Shown here piece by piece: positions 48,939 to 61,275 of a stretch of DNA of 64,000 nt (positions are counted from its first letter, which is position 1; each line of letters begins with the position of its first letter). The stretch covers positions 23,461,531 to 23,525,530 of the forward strand of contig OX243815.1 of NCBI GenBank assembly GCA_945859605.1. The letters are read 5' to 3'. This stretch comes from Lumbricus rubellus. Its lineage: Eukaryota; Annelida; Clitellata; Crassiclitellata; Lumbricidae. A program made the position numbers and the translations under genes. The notes beneath the pieces were generated by a model, which did no database searches, had not been told where the DNA came from, and was given only the letters and a program-made list of their open reading frames with translations.

Positions 48939-49290
48939 CACACACACACACACACACTTAGAAACGAGAGAGACTATATGCATTGCCTGAGAAAGACAGC
49001 AAGAGGGGAAGGCAAAGTTTAATCAGGAGATATTGGACACTGGAGACGCAAAGAGGGGGGATCAGCGGGGTAGAGAGAGGAAGGAAAATAGAGGAAGAGA
49101 GAGAGATAGACACAGACAGAGAGAGAGTGAGACACAGACAGATAGAGGCAAAGAGAGGGGAAGAGAGGAAGAGAGAGAGAGAGAGAGAGGAGGGGGAGGA
49201 AGGAGGGAGAGAGAAGAGCGTGGAAAGCGGTGACAGCGAGTATAGAGAGAGTTAGATGATGAGTGAGAGGGAGAGGGAGAGTGAGAGTTA
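48885..49290. repeat. CA microsatellite and GA-rich purine tract
   Basis: (CA)n at 48888-48957, then purine-rich GAGAGA sequence at 49060-49290. Confidence 0.9.
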
Positions 49291-50580
49291 GAGGGGCAGA
49301 CCAAACAGAAGGGCAGAGCAGCGGGATAAAAACATAAGAGACAAGACGAAATTTGCATCTGCAGTGTTTGACCTGTTCTCATAGTTTCTCGGTATAGTCC
49401 TTCTTCGTCTTGTTTGACGGTCGCGCAGTTTTGAAGATCGGGATCAGATAAACAGCTCTACAGTTGGGGCAAATGTAAACAATACTATAGAGTATAGACG
49501 TACACACACATCCGCAAACACACGCACACGCACTCTTATCTCCCTATCTATGTCTGTCTGTTTCTGTCTGTGTGTCTGTCTGTCTGCCTCTGTCTCTCTT
49601 TGTCTGTCTGCCTCTTTCTCTCTCTGCTCTGTTTCTCCTCACTTTGCATCTCTTTCTCTTCCGTAAGATTAATCTCCAAAATTCTAAAGCGCTACCGTAT
49701 TATTTGAAACTGTGAAAGTCAAGCGTAGGTCGCAGGGCACCAGTTTTTTTCACCATGAGAGAGGCCTCAAGTCAGAGAAGTTGTGCAAATCGTAGTTCGA
49801 GCTCTGAAGGAAGTAATTAAATGACTTCCAGAGGATCAGAGGTGTATCGTCGACTTAAATCAGGTGTCTACAATGCTGTTGGTCGAGAGTTAGAGTTGGA
49901 GGATCAGGTGAGACGAGATAATAAGACATTAAATGTCGATACAAATGTTGTTTGCCGACGCCTATCCACACTGTGCAATTGTAAGAGAAATTGAAATAAT
50001 TATGGAACTAAATGTTTCACGGTATAGTAAACGTTTCATTCAATCACTGGGCAAACTTCCGCCGTTTTTATTGCAGCTCACACTGTGCAACAAGGTGTTA
50101 TAACAGAGCGTGCACATGAATGTCACTTCCTGATATTTTCCAGTTGTAACTTGTAATGCAATCTCGCGGCGATGTCTGCGCATTTGTACGACACACTGCA
50201 GCTTGTAAAGTGTGTGTGTGCATGATGCTGCACACATGGGCATTTCATAATACAACACTGTGAAGGAAGCAATGGTTATAGGACTTATGAAACCACGGTC
50301 TAGCCGCAGCATATAATACACAGGCCTTGACCAATGTTTCCAAGAAAAGCAGCAGACTCTCATCTTCGAGCATATAATATATATATATAACATATATATA
50401 ATATATAAAATATATATAATAGTATATGAGGCAAAGCAACAGATAATAATTATTAATGTCGATGAATGTTGGCATAAAATATCTCGATGACCGCGTTTAC
50501 TACAGTATATACACGGAGCTAATGGCGAACTCGATCGTAAAAATCCAAGGAGCTCATAAATAGGCAGAATATGGTTATAC
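49291..50580. other. no gene recognised
   Basis: CTGT/CTCT repeats at 49550-49640 and AT-rich palindromic sequence at 50375-50435. No coding signal. Confidence 0.4.
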
Positions 50581-50589
50581 GATGCGGAT

Positions 50590-50900
50590 AATAATGTTGA
50601 TGATGATGATGATGATGTCGATGTCGATGACGATGATGATGATGATGATTATGATGATGATGATGATGATTTTGATTGTGATGACGATGACGATGATGAT
50701 GACGACGACGACGATGATGATGATGATGATGATAATGACGACGACGACGACGACGACGATGATGACGACGACAACAACAACAACGACGACGATGATGATG
50801 ATGATGACGACGATGATGGAGAGACTGGCTTTAACATCGCTGCTGCTGCGGCTGTTGAGGTTGCGGTAACAGAATTGACCTGCTGCAGTTGATGCAGAAA
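50590..50900. repeat. GAT/GAC microsatellite with conserved 3' segment
   Basis: (GAT/GAC)n at 50595-50818, followed by GGAGAGACTGGCTTTAACAT, CGCTGCTGCTGC, GAGGTTGCGGTAACAGAATT and GACCTGCTGCAG. The same block follows the GAT repeat at 58060-58135. Confidence 0.9.
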
Positions 50901-51461
50901 GCTGGACCGTACAGTATGTGCAAGCAATCATCATTTCGTCCATTATCTCCGCCATCCACGCACCAATGCGCCATCTGGCGGTGAGGGTGGACCTGCAATC
51001 CGATTAAAACCAGATGATTATCGCGTCGTCGTCGTCGTCGTCTGTGACGGAAACAGTAAAATGCCATTCCGTGATTGACGGTCACGACAGGGAACCAGCG
51101 CTAAACCACTGTTCAAAGCATGCATCCAATGCATGCTACCTGTCAAAGAAAGGATTACGTGTAAAAAATTGCCGTTATCACCTGCGACGAATGCGTGACG
51201 TCGATAATTATTCTTCTCAGACCTCCATCATGTTAATTCCCTCAAGGAACATGCGATCCTCCAGCAATCAAACCCAAGATCCTTCAGACCTCCACCTCAT
51301 CATGCAAACCCTCGTTGCATGCATGCATCAATCTTCTATGAACCGGAGTCTGCAGGTACTTTAGAGTTTAGACTACAATCCTTGTTGTCGTTTCCAAGAA
51401 AGTTTAAAAACTGAAAGATTTACATTGGTCCATAATAACATTGACTGATTAATCTCAGCTC

Positions 51462-51510
51462 ATCGTCTTCATCGTCATCGTCATCATCATCGTCATCGTC
51501 ATCGTCATCG

Positions 51511-51573
<63 letters not shown>

Positions 51574-51575
51574 AT
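51462..51575. repeat. ATC/GTC microsatellite
   Basis: About 35 units of CAT with interspersed CGT. Confidence 0.95.
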
Positions 51576-52478
51576 AATAATTAATCGCATGAAGGCTCTA
51601 TCCGAAGCAAGCTACATTTGATACCATAATCCGAACGTGGTCGTTGCCTTGTTTCAATCGATATGATGATATTATATGAATTTCTATAGCACTACCGCAT
51701 GAAGGAAAGTGTTTGTCATATTTTGCTGATTTCTGGCCCAGAACAGTCTACCACTGCAGTGCGGTTCATGTGGCACTTGTCATCGACAGACTGTACCTGC
51801 ATTTGTTAGGACATCGTTCTGGTCTGTTGATTGTGTCCGAAGAAGAAAAGTCGGCATCGATTCCCGACATGGATCGGTGCAGTGGAGCGTGAACATTTCA
51901 AGAAAAGCGAATCCTTCCATGCATGGTCGGCTGCGAATTGATTGGCACTCATCTGTCATCTCCACCTGCTGCTGCAGCTGTTTTCCATGGACCAGTTGCA
52001 AAGACCTGCACGAAGACGTATTGACCGATGGTGATGATGCTCCCTCCCTATCATCAACCGTCGTAGGAATGTCAGTCGATATCAGATGCTAGGCATTCTC
52101 ACACACTGCTGTTCATCTGTCAATAGCTTGATCGCAGCGCAAATGTTATGACCCATCATGCATTGCCACGGTCAATGATAGATTGATATTTAGAGCTGTG
52201 ATTAATGTGGTAACTATTGGGATGTAGTGCATGGAAATGTTATGCATATAAATATGGCGATCTCGACAGATATAATTTATTATACCTAAATATCAACGTA
52301 TTCGAAAAGGAAGTGCCTGGAAGTCTATGACCTTTCCTGGCTGTGCTGGCCGAATAAGTGACAGGACGATGTTCAGATTTGAAAATGAGAGACTGATGGA
52401 CGCCGTCCATGACCGTGCAGTCACGCTTTAAGCCATGCATATTCAGTTCTGGATCCGCCCCTGGCTTTAGCCACATAT
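51576..52478. other. no gene recognised
   Basis: Single-copy-looking sequence; frames on both strands are short and overlap. CTGGATCCGCCCCTGGC at 52449-52465 may be an end of the GGGGCGGAT family without a partner. Confidence 0.4.
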
Positions 52479-52479
52479 A

Positions 52480-53646
52480 CAGGGTGCGCCAAAAAAAAGA
52501 CCCCCCTAAGATTTTTGCCAATATCTTGACCAAAAGTAAGAATTTTGAGATGAAATTTTACTGTCTTAAAGACAATTCATATTTACACATGATGGCCAGA
52601 TTTCATCGAAATATTTCAAACAGAACAAAAATTATGCCACTTTTATGGAGGTCACCCACCGTTTTTTGACGATTCAAAAACGCGACGCAACAAAAAGTAA
52701 TAAAAATTCAATCTAATTATTCTGGCCAATATCTTGGCCAAAAGTAAGAATATCGTAATGAAATTTTACACGCTTAAAGAAAATTCATATCTGCATATGA
52801 TGGTCAGATTTCATCAAAATATGTCAAACACAACAAAAGTTATACCACTTTTAGTAAGGCCACCCCCCCAATTTTTGACAATTCAAAGACGTAACGCAGC
52901 AAAAACACGATTTTATTAAGTCTCATCTCAAATAATTATTATAAAATAGCCTTGATATTGACAGATGATCATTATTATTACTATTTAAAAAATAAACAGG
53001 GTACCAGCGTAGCTGCACGTCACTGAGAAGTCACTTAGCAAGATGACAATCAAATTCTTAAAATTAGAAATGACAAGGAATCTGTCAGATAGTCAACAGG
53101 TCCATCAAGAACTCTGCATAGAGACTCAAAACAAGTTTTGGCACTGGTGGTGGGCACATTGAACACAAGTTGTGAAGCACTACCAAGTTCATTTGACAAC
53201 AGTTATTTGTGATGAGACTTAAAAATCGTGTTTTTTCACTTTTTGTTGCGTTTCGTTTTTGAAACGTCAAAAAAGGTGGGTGGTCTCATTAAAAGTGGCA
53301 TAACTTTTGTTCAGTTTTAAATATTGTGATGAAATCCGGCCACCATGTGTAGATATGAATTGTCTATAAGACTGTAAAATTTCATTTCGATATTTTTATT
53401 TTTGGCCAAGATATTCGCAAAAAACCTTAAAAGAACTGCGTTTCGTTTTTGAAACGTCAAAAAACGGGGGGTGACCTCCCTAAAAGTGGCATAACTTTTG
53501 TTCTGTTTGAAATATTTTGATGAAATCTGGCCATCATATGTAAATATAAATTGTCTATAATTCTGTAAAATTTCATTCGAAAATTCTTAATTTTGGCCAA
53601 GGTATTGGCAAAAAACCTAGGGGGCTCTTTTTTTTGGCGCACCCTG
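52480..53646. mobile_element. 1,167 bp TA-flanked palindromic element made of four ~200 bp modules
   Basis: TATACAGGGTGCGCCAAAA at the left and TTTTGGCGCACCCTGTATA at the right; TA lies outside both ends, as in Tc1/mariner-type insertions. The inverted arms are about 200 bp long. Each arm is followed inward by a second, more diverged copy of the same module (from 52715 rightwards and from 53440 leftwards), marked by TTGGCCAAAAGTAAGAAT, ATGAAATTTTAC, GATGG.CAGATTTCAT and TTTTTGAC.ATTCAAA. The centre (about 52920-53250) gives a short minus-strand frame of unknown identity. No transposase is seen. Confidence 0.85.
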
Positions 53647-53648
53647 TA

Positions 53649-54455
53649 TAAGTTTAGATCTATTCAAAACTAGCGCTGCTGCTTATTTGTTCAAAGTCAT
53701 ATGCATACATCTGAAGCCTCGTCGATTAAAGTATAATCTCAATCAGACCATTCATAATATGAATTGATTGAATTGATTGACCATTCATATGGTCAATGAA
53801 CTTCACAGACTTTGGCAATGGACGCTAAGCAAAAAACACTCCAAGAATTTATTTGCTGAGTGATTGAGTCATTTGAGTGAGACAGACTTCTTTGATGTCT
53901 CCTTTAAAAAAATATAAAACGACTGAACAAATCATCCGATGTAGTTTTTCTAAACGAATCGAATAAGCAAATCAATCGATCATTCAATACCAGCCAAGCA
54001 GCTAACCAACCAACCAGCCAGTCGGCCAGTCATTGAATAGGTCGATGAAGAAGAGGAGGCGTGATATTTGACGTCTGTTCGATGTCGTCGCCGCCGCATT
54101 CTCGATGCTGCCAGCAATTACCTTCGACCGGATTCAGATTTATTTGGCGGTCATTCCGGATGTGTTGGGATGTGATGAATGGCTGAGCTATTCATCACTA
54201 GCGCTTCTTCCTATTCAGCGGCACACCACACGTCGGCACCAGACCATGCTGACAAGACCAGACCAGACAAGACCACACCAGACCAGCAGCGCTGCAGCAT
54301 GGACATCAGCGCTGAGGAGGAGGCATCGCTTCGAAGCGCTTGCACTTAGCGTCATCGAATAATTATATCATCGTTTATTATTGACGTCGCTAAAGCATCG
54401 TGTAGGTCACATGACTTTGACGTTGAACTACGATATTGTTATTATTGATATTATT
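53649..54455. other. no gene recognised
   Basis: Contains ACCAGACCAGACAAG-type short repeats at 54240-54290 and a GATTGAATT repeat near 53760. No coding signal. Confidence 0.4.
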
Positions 54456-54459
54456 GATA

Positions 54460-54464
54460 TTATT

Positions 54465-54506
<42 letters not shown>

Positions 54507-54773
54507 ATTATTATTATTATTTTTTTTAGCGCCCGAGGTATAAATGATCCCTTAGGCTTTAAAATCAATAATAAAAACATTGTTGTTCTGGAGTTAACGG
54601 TCATCCTCGTCGGTCAATTGTGCAAAAGTGCCTCGAAATGCAACGGCATTGAACTTCTGCGTGCAAATGGAAAGGCGCTGAAACAAACGTGCCGTCTCCT
54701 GCGGATCCCCAGAAACCATGGTCAGACGCCGACCAAGTTCTGACAAGAACTCTCGACCCTGAGCGTTGATGAA

Positions 54774-54865
<92 letters not shown>
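54460..54865 (-). mobile_element. fragment with conserved-looking ORF between TTG/ATT microsatellites
   Basis: Minus strand 54770-54597 encodes FINAQGREFLSELGRRLTM, then VSGDPQETARLFQRLSICTQ, then KFNAVAFRGTF and a stop. The composition is that of a real protein end, and similar ends occur in repeated elements of invertebrates as far as I recall, but I cannot name the family. Its minus-strand 3' side runs through GGGCGCTAAAAAAAATAAT into TTG/ATT repeats (54465-54525); the upstream side is (ATT)n at 54776-54865. Confidence 0.5.
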
Positions 54866-54866
<1 letters not shown>

Positions 54867-55168
54867 ATTATCGTTAAGAATACGTAGGCGGTCGTTGTGG
54901 AGATAAAATAGAATAATAATAATGGCAATATAATACACTGTAAAGTGTAAGTGCATATATTTACATAATAAGCAAAATGTAAGCATTATATGCATAATGG
55001 TCCTACATATTGCATTCTAATCGCATCATATGCAGGCCCTATCTTAGGCCTATAATTTATATTCATATCATATCATTTGATTGTAGCCTACATTGGGCCT
55101 ACATATTGCATTCATATCGCACAATTATGTATATTAGGCTTATATATTACATTCATGCTTGTCTTAGC

Positions 55169-56708
55169 CAATGTTCCCTCTAAGGTGCGCGGCCGCGCGG
55201 CCGCGCAGCTCATCAGAACATCCCGCGCAGCAGTTTCAATATCCGCGCAGAATTTTTTTAAAAGAAATTAAGTAAGTATTATAAGCTTACACTTTGCCTA
55301 ACTTGAGATAGTCCATTGAATTATTGCACTACTTACTTATCTTTGTGAAAGAGAGGTTGTGCGCGGACGACGACCCAGCTGCCATTTAGCCATGCGACAG
55401 ATTATCCCCTACCAATTCCCCAACTAATGACGATACCCCGAGAGCTTTGTAATGACTGGATGCATTCTGGAAGCATCTACGCTCCCACCTAGGTGGAATC
55501 CGATTGAGAGAATATTTAGTCGCGGCTATTGATCAAGAGAATAATTCCCAGAAACGAGCTGAGCGCACGACTCAGTGACCAGACTAATTGATCCACAACC
55601 AGAGAGTGGCAGAGACATCTGATAACTAATCACAAGGGACGCTCCAACCTCATCCGCAGTGTCTGTCTGTCAGTCATTAACTGGGACGTCTTGTCGAATC
55701 TTGCTTTGACCCGAAACCAGAAGACTCGCTTAGCATCAGCCAATTTAGAGGGATGCTGATTCTTATCAGCCGTTTTGCCGCCATAGGAGGCTGCACCGGC
55801 TGGCTAGTTAGCTTCCAACAGGTGGTGCCAATGAAACATCCACTAGGTGAGTGTAAAGCCCTAGGGGGTTTATTATATTGCAGGCCTGTCCTTCATTCAG
55901 ATCATCATAGTCGGATTCCACTTCGGAAGTTGGTTTAATACAGTGTGATAATTCTTAGCGAGTGAAATTTGTAAGCGATGTCGAAACGCAAAGCGAAAGA
56001 GAGTTTTCTATTAGACAGTTTTTCAAAGATAAAATGTTCTTCAAAGTTTAAAACTGATTGGCTTAATGAAATGGTGGAGACGGAGCTTCCAACGCCAGCA
56101 GAAAACGGACGGACGAGCATAGGTGATGTTTTCTCTTATCGTGAAAGCAATGACGATGTCGTTTGTCAGTTGTGCCAAGAAGCTCGTGCTCTCGGCGATT
56201 TCAGTACTGGGAAACGCTGGAACGATTGGAAAACGGATTACTTGAAGCGCTACCTTACTCAAAAAATCCATTTGGATTCGGTTTCTAAACTACGATGTCA
56301 AAAATCCGGAGGCCTGCACAGGCTGCTAACTGAAAGCGCCGAGCATTATTTTTATGCTAGAATAAGAACTAACCTACATTTAGGCCTAGTCTTCTTCATG
56401 TGTAGCTTCTGCAGGTAGGCCTATCTCAGCTTTGATCTCACATTCGTCCATCGTATCATAATATTTGTTGTTGCGATAAGTAGGCTAGGCCTATTAAAAC
56501 CATTCGTAATTTCTGCGCCATACATCGTTTTTAATTTTAAAAAGAGCATTATTACAGGCGTGTAATAGGCCTAACTAGCGTAGTTAAACCTGCAGATTTC
56601 CAAACCCAAATTTAGTGTTTCTAAAAATGTGGTGTCCATGCGGCAATTTTGGTTGCTCAAGCAACCGTCAGTTCCGCGCACACAGGAAAAATATTAGAGG
56701 GAACGTTG
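55169..56708 (+). mobile_element. 1,540 bp hAT-superfamily transposon, non-autonomous
   Basis: Perfect 8 bp duplication gtcttagc at 55161-55168 and 56709-56716. Terminal inverted repeats CAATGTTCCCTCTAA and, on the opposite strand, CAACGTTCCCTCTAA (14 of 15). These are hAT signatures. Just inside the left end is a perfect 20 bp palindrome, GCGCGGCCGCGCGGCCGCGC (about 55187-55206). Only the start of a transposase-like gene is present, so the copy cannot move by itself. Confidence 0.93.
55978..56418 (+). pseudogene. truncated hAT-type transposase/KIAA1586-like zinc-finger protein
   Basis: The 146-codon frame begins MSKRKAKESFLLDSF and carries a zinc-finger-like stretch: CQLC, then FSTGKRWNDWKTDYLKRYL and a following His, then LHRLLTESAEH. 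This resembles the N-terminus of KIAA1586/ZMYM6-like proteins that come from hAT transposases. The last ~25 residues after SAEH do not look conserved and probably read into an intron or deleted region. The RNase H-like catalytic core and the C-terminal dimerisation domain are missing; the transposon ends 290 bp later. Confidence 0.7.
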
Positions 56709-56898
56709 GTCTTAGCTCTTACAGTTGTTCTTGAGATCGTTGGAAATTGACTGCAGTCAGTTGAATTAATTTAATTAAAATAGACATACATGTACATTGT
56801 ACAATTGTGCATGTACAGCTTCGACGTCCCTCTACCATCGCTTAACCAACTTATCCGTCATCGTTAATCCATGTCTTAAGGTCTTAAGTGGGAACAGT

Positions 56899-57495
56899 GG
56901 GTGGGGGTTGGTGGTTGTCGTCGGTACCTACTAATTGATCCTCTTGCGACATAAATAGCCTTCCTTCTTCAGTCTTCACGTCATCTAATCTGCACCTGAT
57001 TTCACTTCAGCACGTGTACGTTTGGATTGTTTGCGTATGTGTGTTTGTGCGTGTGCGTGTATGTGCGTCTTTGTTTGTGTGTGTTTGTGTGCGTGCGTGT
57101 GTGTCTATGAATGTCACCTGGATTGTCTATATGCGGGAACAATGAGACTCAAGTAAGATCCAGAGAGGTCAACAGGTACGGTATACGAAATACTGACGCA
57201 TGCGATAAGCTGAGTATGATAATATACACCGTCTTCATCATCTTATACATGTACAAGATTCTTGTACATGTATAGGGTCCGCAGGATAATGTCTACTGCG
57301 ATATTTTTAAAACGAGATCGCAGAGTGTTCCGTGCCTGAACCATAATCCTATACCTGCCATGTACCAGGTACATGTACATGTATTATAATAGTATACCAA
57401 CGTCATCAGTTTTGCAGTTGTACAGACTGGATTCGTCCCTGGTTGAACTGCAAGAGGATCAATTAGTATAGGTACTGACGACAACACCCCTCCCC
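56899..57495. mobile_element. candidate foldback element with ~48 bp inverted arms
   Basis: GGTTGTCGTCGGTACCTACT followed by AATTGATCCTCTTGC (left arm 56899-56947) returns as its inverse complement at 57450-57495 with a 2 bp insertion. The ~500 bp between holds GT-rich sequence and a palindrome at 57244-57274. No target duplication found. Confidence 0.6.
57244..57274. repeat. 31 bp palindrome, potential cruciform
   Basis: TATACATGTACAAGA, one central T, then TCTTGTACATGTATA: a 15 bp perfect inverted repeat. Confidence 0.9.
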
Positions 57496-57859
57496 ACCTC
57501 ACCCCACACCCCCAAACCCCACCCCAACCGGCTACATTCAATGGATTGCGTGTTCTTTCGCGAAGGAATTACAGAGCAGAAAGAACGATGCAGACAGTGA
57601 GGTGGATTGACAATAATTGCATTCATGACAACAACAATGCAGATATTTTTAGCAGCTATAAAATGCCATTTCATAATAATAAGCCTCTACTCTGCTGTAA
57701 TAAGAAGACGAATCAAAAGGTAATGAAGAAAGAATTACTCATGAAACACAAGAAGCAGCGAAGAAGAAGAAACAATATGAGCAAAATATTATGTATACCA
57801 AAGTTTAGTCGTGAAGCAAGTTGTAATTATAATTGTAATGCAACCGAGCGTTCATAACT

Positions 57860-58002
57860 TCATATATCTATATACAGAGAGATGCACACAGACAGAAAGA
57901 CATACATACAGACAGAGAGAGACAGACAGACAGACAGAGACAGAAAGAGAGGGAGGGAAGGATTGTGATGACGATGACGATGATGATGACGATGACGATG
58001 AC

Positions 58003-58049
<47 letters not shown>

Positions 58050-58140
58050 CGATGATGATGGAGAGACAGGCTTTAACATCGCTGCTGCTGCTGCGGAGGT
58101 TGCGGTTACAGAATTGACCTGCCGCAGCAGAGTTCATGAG
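57860..58140. repeat. CAGA repeat, GAT microsatellite and conserved 3' segment
   Basis: CAGACAGA at 57895-57945, (GAT/GAC)n at 57964-58058, then the block GGAGAGACAGGCTTTAACAT ... GGTTGCGGTTACAGAATTG shared with 50820-50890. Confidence 0.9.
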
Positions 58141-58251
58141 TTCTACTAAGAAATAAATACAAACGTTCAGCAATCAATATCATGCAGCTTGACTAATGAC
58201 TATTAGCTATATACATGTATATTATATCTAACTTTCTATGTCTATCTATGT

Positions 58252-58292
58252 GATTTATATAGCGCCTCTTCAAGGGCTCTACTCAGAGGCCT
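58252..58292 (-). mobile_element. SINE 3' end fragment
   Basis: TATATAGCGCCTCTTCAAGG and CTCTACTCAGAGGC match the 3' end of the minus-strand SINE at 22440-22640. Confidence 0.5.
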
Positions 58293-60260
58293 ATTGTAGC
58301 GCTACATTGTTGATATGGTTACAGCTATAGGCCTTGACTACATTAGAAATATTACTTGCGCTGGATATATACTCATTATCTCACAGGACACTTTTTGGCG
58401 CCATTCCACGTCGTCCTTCTAAGCCATATTACACTTTATTACGGGTCACGGCTGCAGTTAAGAGACTATCGCCTCCATTTCCCCGTCCATAAAGTTGGAA
58501 TGCGTTCTCTCCAACGCATCAGTCGGCTAGATTTGTGATGCCATTCTGATTTCAAAATGTATCCTTTAGCTGTATGTGCAGCCGCAGGCATCTCTCAATC
58601 GTCCACTGGATTATATACACTTCCGTCACGGCAGTTTCACCCAAATCGAGCCAATTCGGAAGCGCCAAAAATAGAGCCTCGGACGTTAAGTTCCAGCGCT
58701 ACATAATTCACTCTATGTGAGCGTATATCTATATGAGCTATAAAAGAAGATTTCGCTGCGTTGGATTAGCATATATATGTGCATATATATATATTATATA
58801 TTATATATTATAATATATAATATATATATATGCCTATACATGGTAAATTGCAAAAGTTAAAATATAAGTTGGTCCTGAAAGTGGATTGAAGAAGCTTGCT
58901 ATAATTTCTATTGTACAATAATTACGCATTCCTTTTGTTGTGTATAAAATTGAAATTTTTGAAACCTATGCTCACCGTTAAATTCAACAACAGCATTACA
59001 TGCATGCACGCAAACACAGACAATACACCTGCTAAAAATTTCAAAATATAATTATTAATATAGCCGCTCTTGATTATGAAATTGTGTGAACATGCAGAAT
59101 TTCTTCATTCCTAATAATTCGGTTTCCATTATAATGTACGAACATCGTGGTTTGCATGGACGATAAATAGAACGACGACGACGAAGAGTGATGAGTCATC
59201 TAAGCACGTGATGTGTACAGTGGCGCCGCCAACACAAACCGTCGTCGTCTTAGAAACAGTTAATCATTCTTCGGGTTTTTCGGATACTTGAAGTCTGTCT
59301 GCTTGTCCTACTGTCTGTCCGTCCAACCGTTTGTCTGTCCCTTCATCCCACTATCCTTTGTCCGTTCGTCTATTTCTTGTGTTTGCGTCCGTCTGGCTTA
59401 TTGCCGTATTCTCCGTCCGTCTGTTCTTCCGTCCGTCCTTCCATCTATGGTTCTGTGCAGAAAATTATTCTCATGATGCATTCGCCCGGCGACCCAGACA
59501 TTTGTCCCCTTTCGGCTAAATCATATGCTTGCACTACTGCAGTATAGGTTGCGGCGTGTGACGACGGCGTGCCACTGCCAACCTCAGGCCACTCGACCCC
59601 ACTCTCCCCTATATTATTCGTACCCGACTCTCCCCTACATTCGTTGTACGATCAGTTGTAATTAATTAGGCGACATCACGTGTCCTCTACCTTGGCGCGG
59701 CTACAGCTCTGGTCCGTCTCTACAATTTCTTCCTAACTACAGGGCAGAATCAATAGTCAGCGGTCGATCCACCCCGAAGGCAGAAGAGGCACCGATGAGT
59801 GGTAGTCGTAGTCACATCTTCAACGCCGATCACGTGCCCCACTGTCTCCCTCTCCCAGCGGATGCACTCCCATCACGTACGCAGCCACTTGTACTTCGGG
59901 CGTGTTACAATAAGCGACCACAGCAGAAATAAAATCGATCTATACATTCCGTAATCGTAATCGTTTCTTTAGTAGTAGTAATTGCAGTTTAACGTCACTG
60001 TGTGGTAACAAAGACCATTAGCGACGCCCTCCTCCTTTGCCCAAGCTTGGGACTGGCACTGGCAGAGTGCAACCAGTGGCGGAGTTCATGCTACAGAGTT
60101 CTATCGACCCAATTATAGCAGGATGGATCGATGATTGAACACGGTGATGTACATGTAAGAGATGGTCCATCGCTGAGGCCTTGCGCATGACAGATAGGTC
60201 ACGAGGTGCCTCCGTGAGGTTATAAATACTGTAAGGCGCTCGCTATATACATGTAAATGT
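58293..60260. other. no gene recognised
   Basis: AT-rich palindromic sequence at 58770-58830, CCGTC-type repeats near 59310-59450, and a segment at 60028-60078 (GCCCTCCTCCTTTGCCCAAG ... GGGACTGGCAC) that is also found at 43419-43470, hence probably an old interspersed repeat. Confidence 0.45.
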
Positions 60261-60269
60261 TCATATACA

Positions 60270-60738
60270 AGCACATACATACATACATACATACATACAT
60301 ACATGCATGCATACATACATACATACATACATACATACATACATACATACATACATACATACATACATACATACATACATACATACATACATACATACAT
60401 ACATACATACATACATACATACATACATACATACATACATACATACAAAATACATACATACATACATACATACATACATACATAATACATACATAATACA
60501 TACATACATACATACATACATACATACATACATAATACATACATACATACATACATACATACATCTATGCATGCATGCATGCATACATACATACATACAT
60601 ACATACATACATACATCTATGCATGCATGCATACATACATACATACATACATACATACATACATACATACATACATACATACATACATACATACATACAT
60701 ACATACATACATACATACATACATACATACATACATAC

Positions 60739-60769
<31 letters not shown>

Positions 60770-60831
60770 CATACATACATACATACATACATACATACAT
60801 ACATACATACATACATACATACATACATACA

Positions 60832-60863
<32 letters not shown>
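60270..60863. repeat. 590 bp ACAT tetranucleotide microsatellite
   Basis: Nearly continuous (ACAT)n, interrupted by GCATGCATGC clusters at 60303-60312, 60567-60582 and 60621-60630 and by a few ATAAT slips. The Tyr/Cys/Met- and His/Thr-rich frames are artefacts. Confidence 0.97.
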
Positions 60864-61275
60864 ATGTATATAATAGCAACTGTTGTTCGTGGTTCGCCTT
60901 TGACGCGGTTCAATAAATATAATATTGTTCTGCTGAGATTCTCAGAGACTGTATTATGAAGCAAGATCATACATGCAGAGCGATTCTCTTGAAAGACTCG
61001 TTAGAGCGACGATATACTGATTGATTTTACGAGCTGTGTAAGTTGCCTGAGGGAATTCAGGCTCAAAGGTCTCACTATATGCTGCAGCGTGCAATATTAT
61101 GTATACATACACACAATGCGTCTTCGTGCCTTATAGCATAATAAAAAGGCGCTATAGAAAGGTCTTGGTTATAAAACAGATCAATGTGAATTGATAAGTG
61201 CATAATCATGCACATGCAAGATGGGAATACACTGTGGAGTCTGTAGAGGAGAGTATAGGCTTAGCTAAGAAAGAT
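60864..61275. other. no gene recognised
   Basis: AAAAAGGCGCTATAGAAAG at 61142-61160 resembles a LINE/SINE 3' end. Otherwise nothing. Confidence 0.4.

Noticed and set aside
52409..53642. Similar peptides (MKFY..L..NSYLHMMARFH) on both strands as a real protein family
   Set aside because: They are translations of the four repeated modules; the frame is open by chance and shared through DNA homology.
60113..60970. Frames of MYVC and HTYI repeats up to 199 codons
   Set aside because: ACAT array has no stops in the relevant frames.
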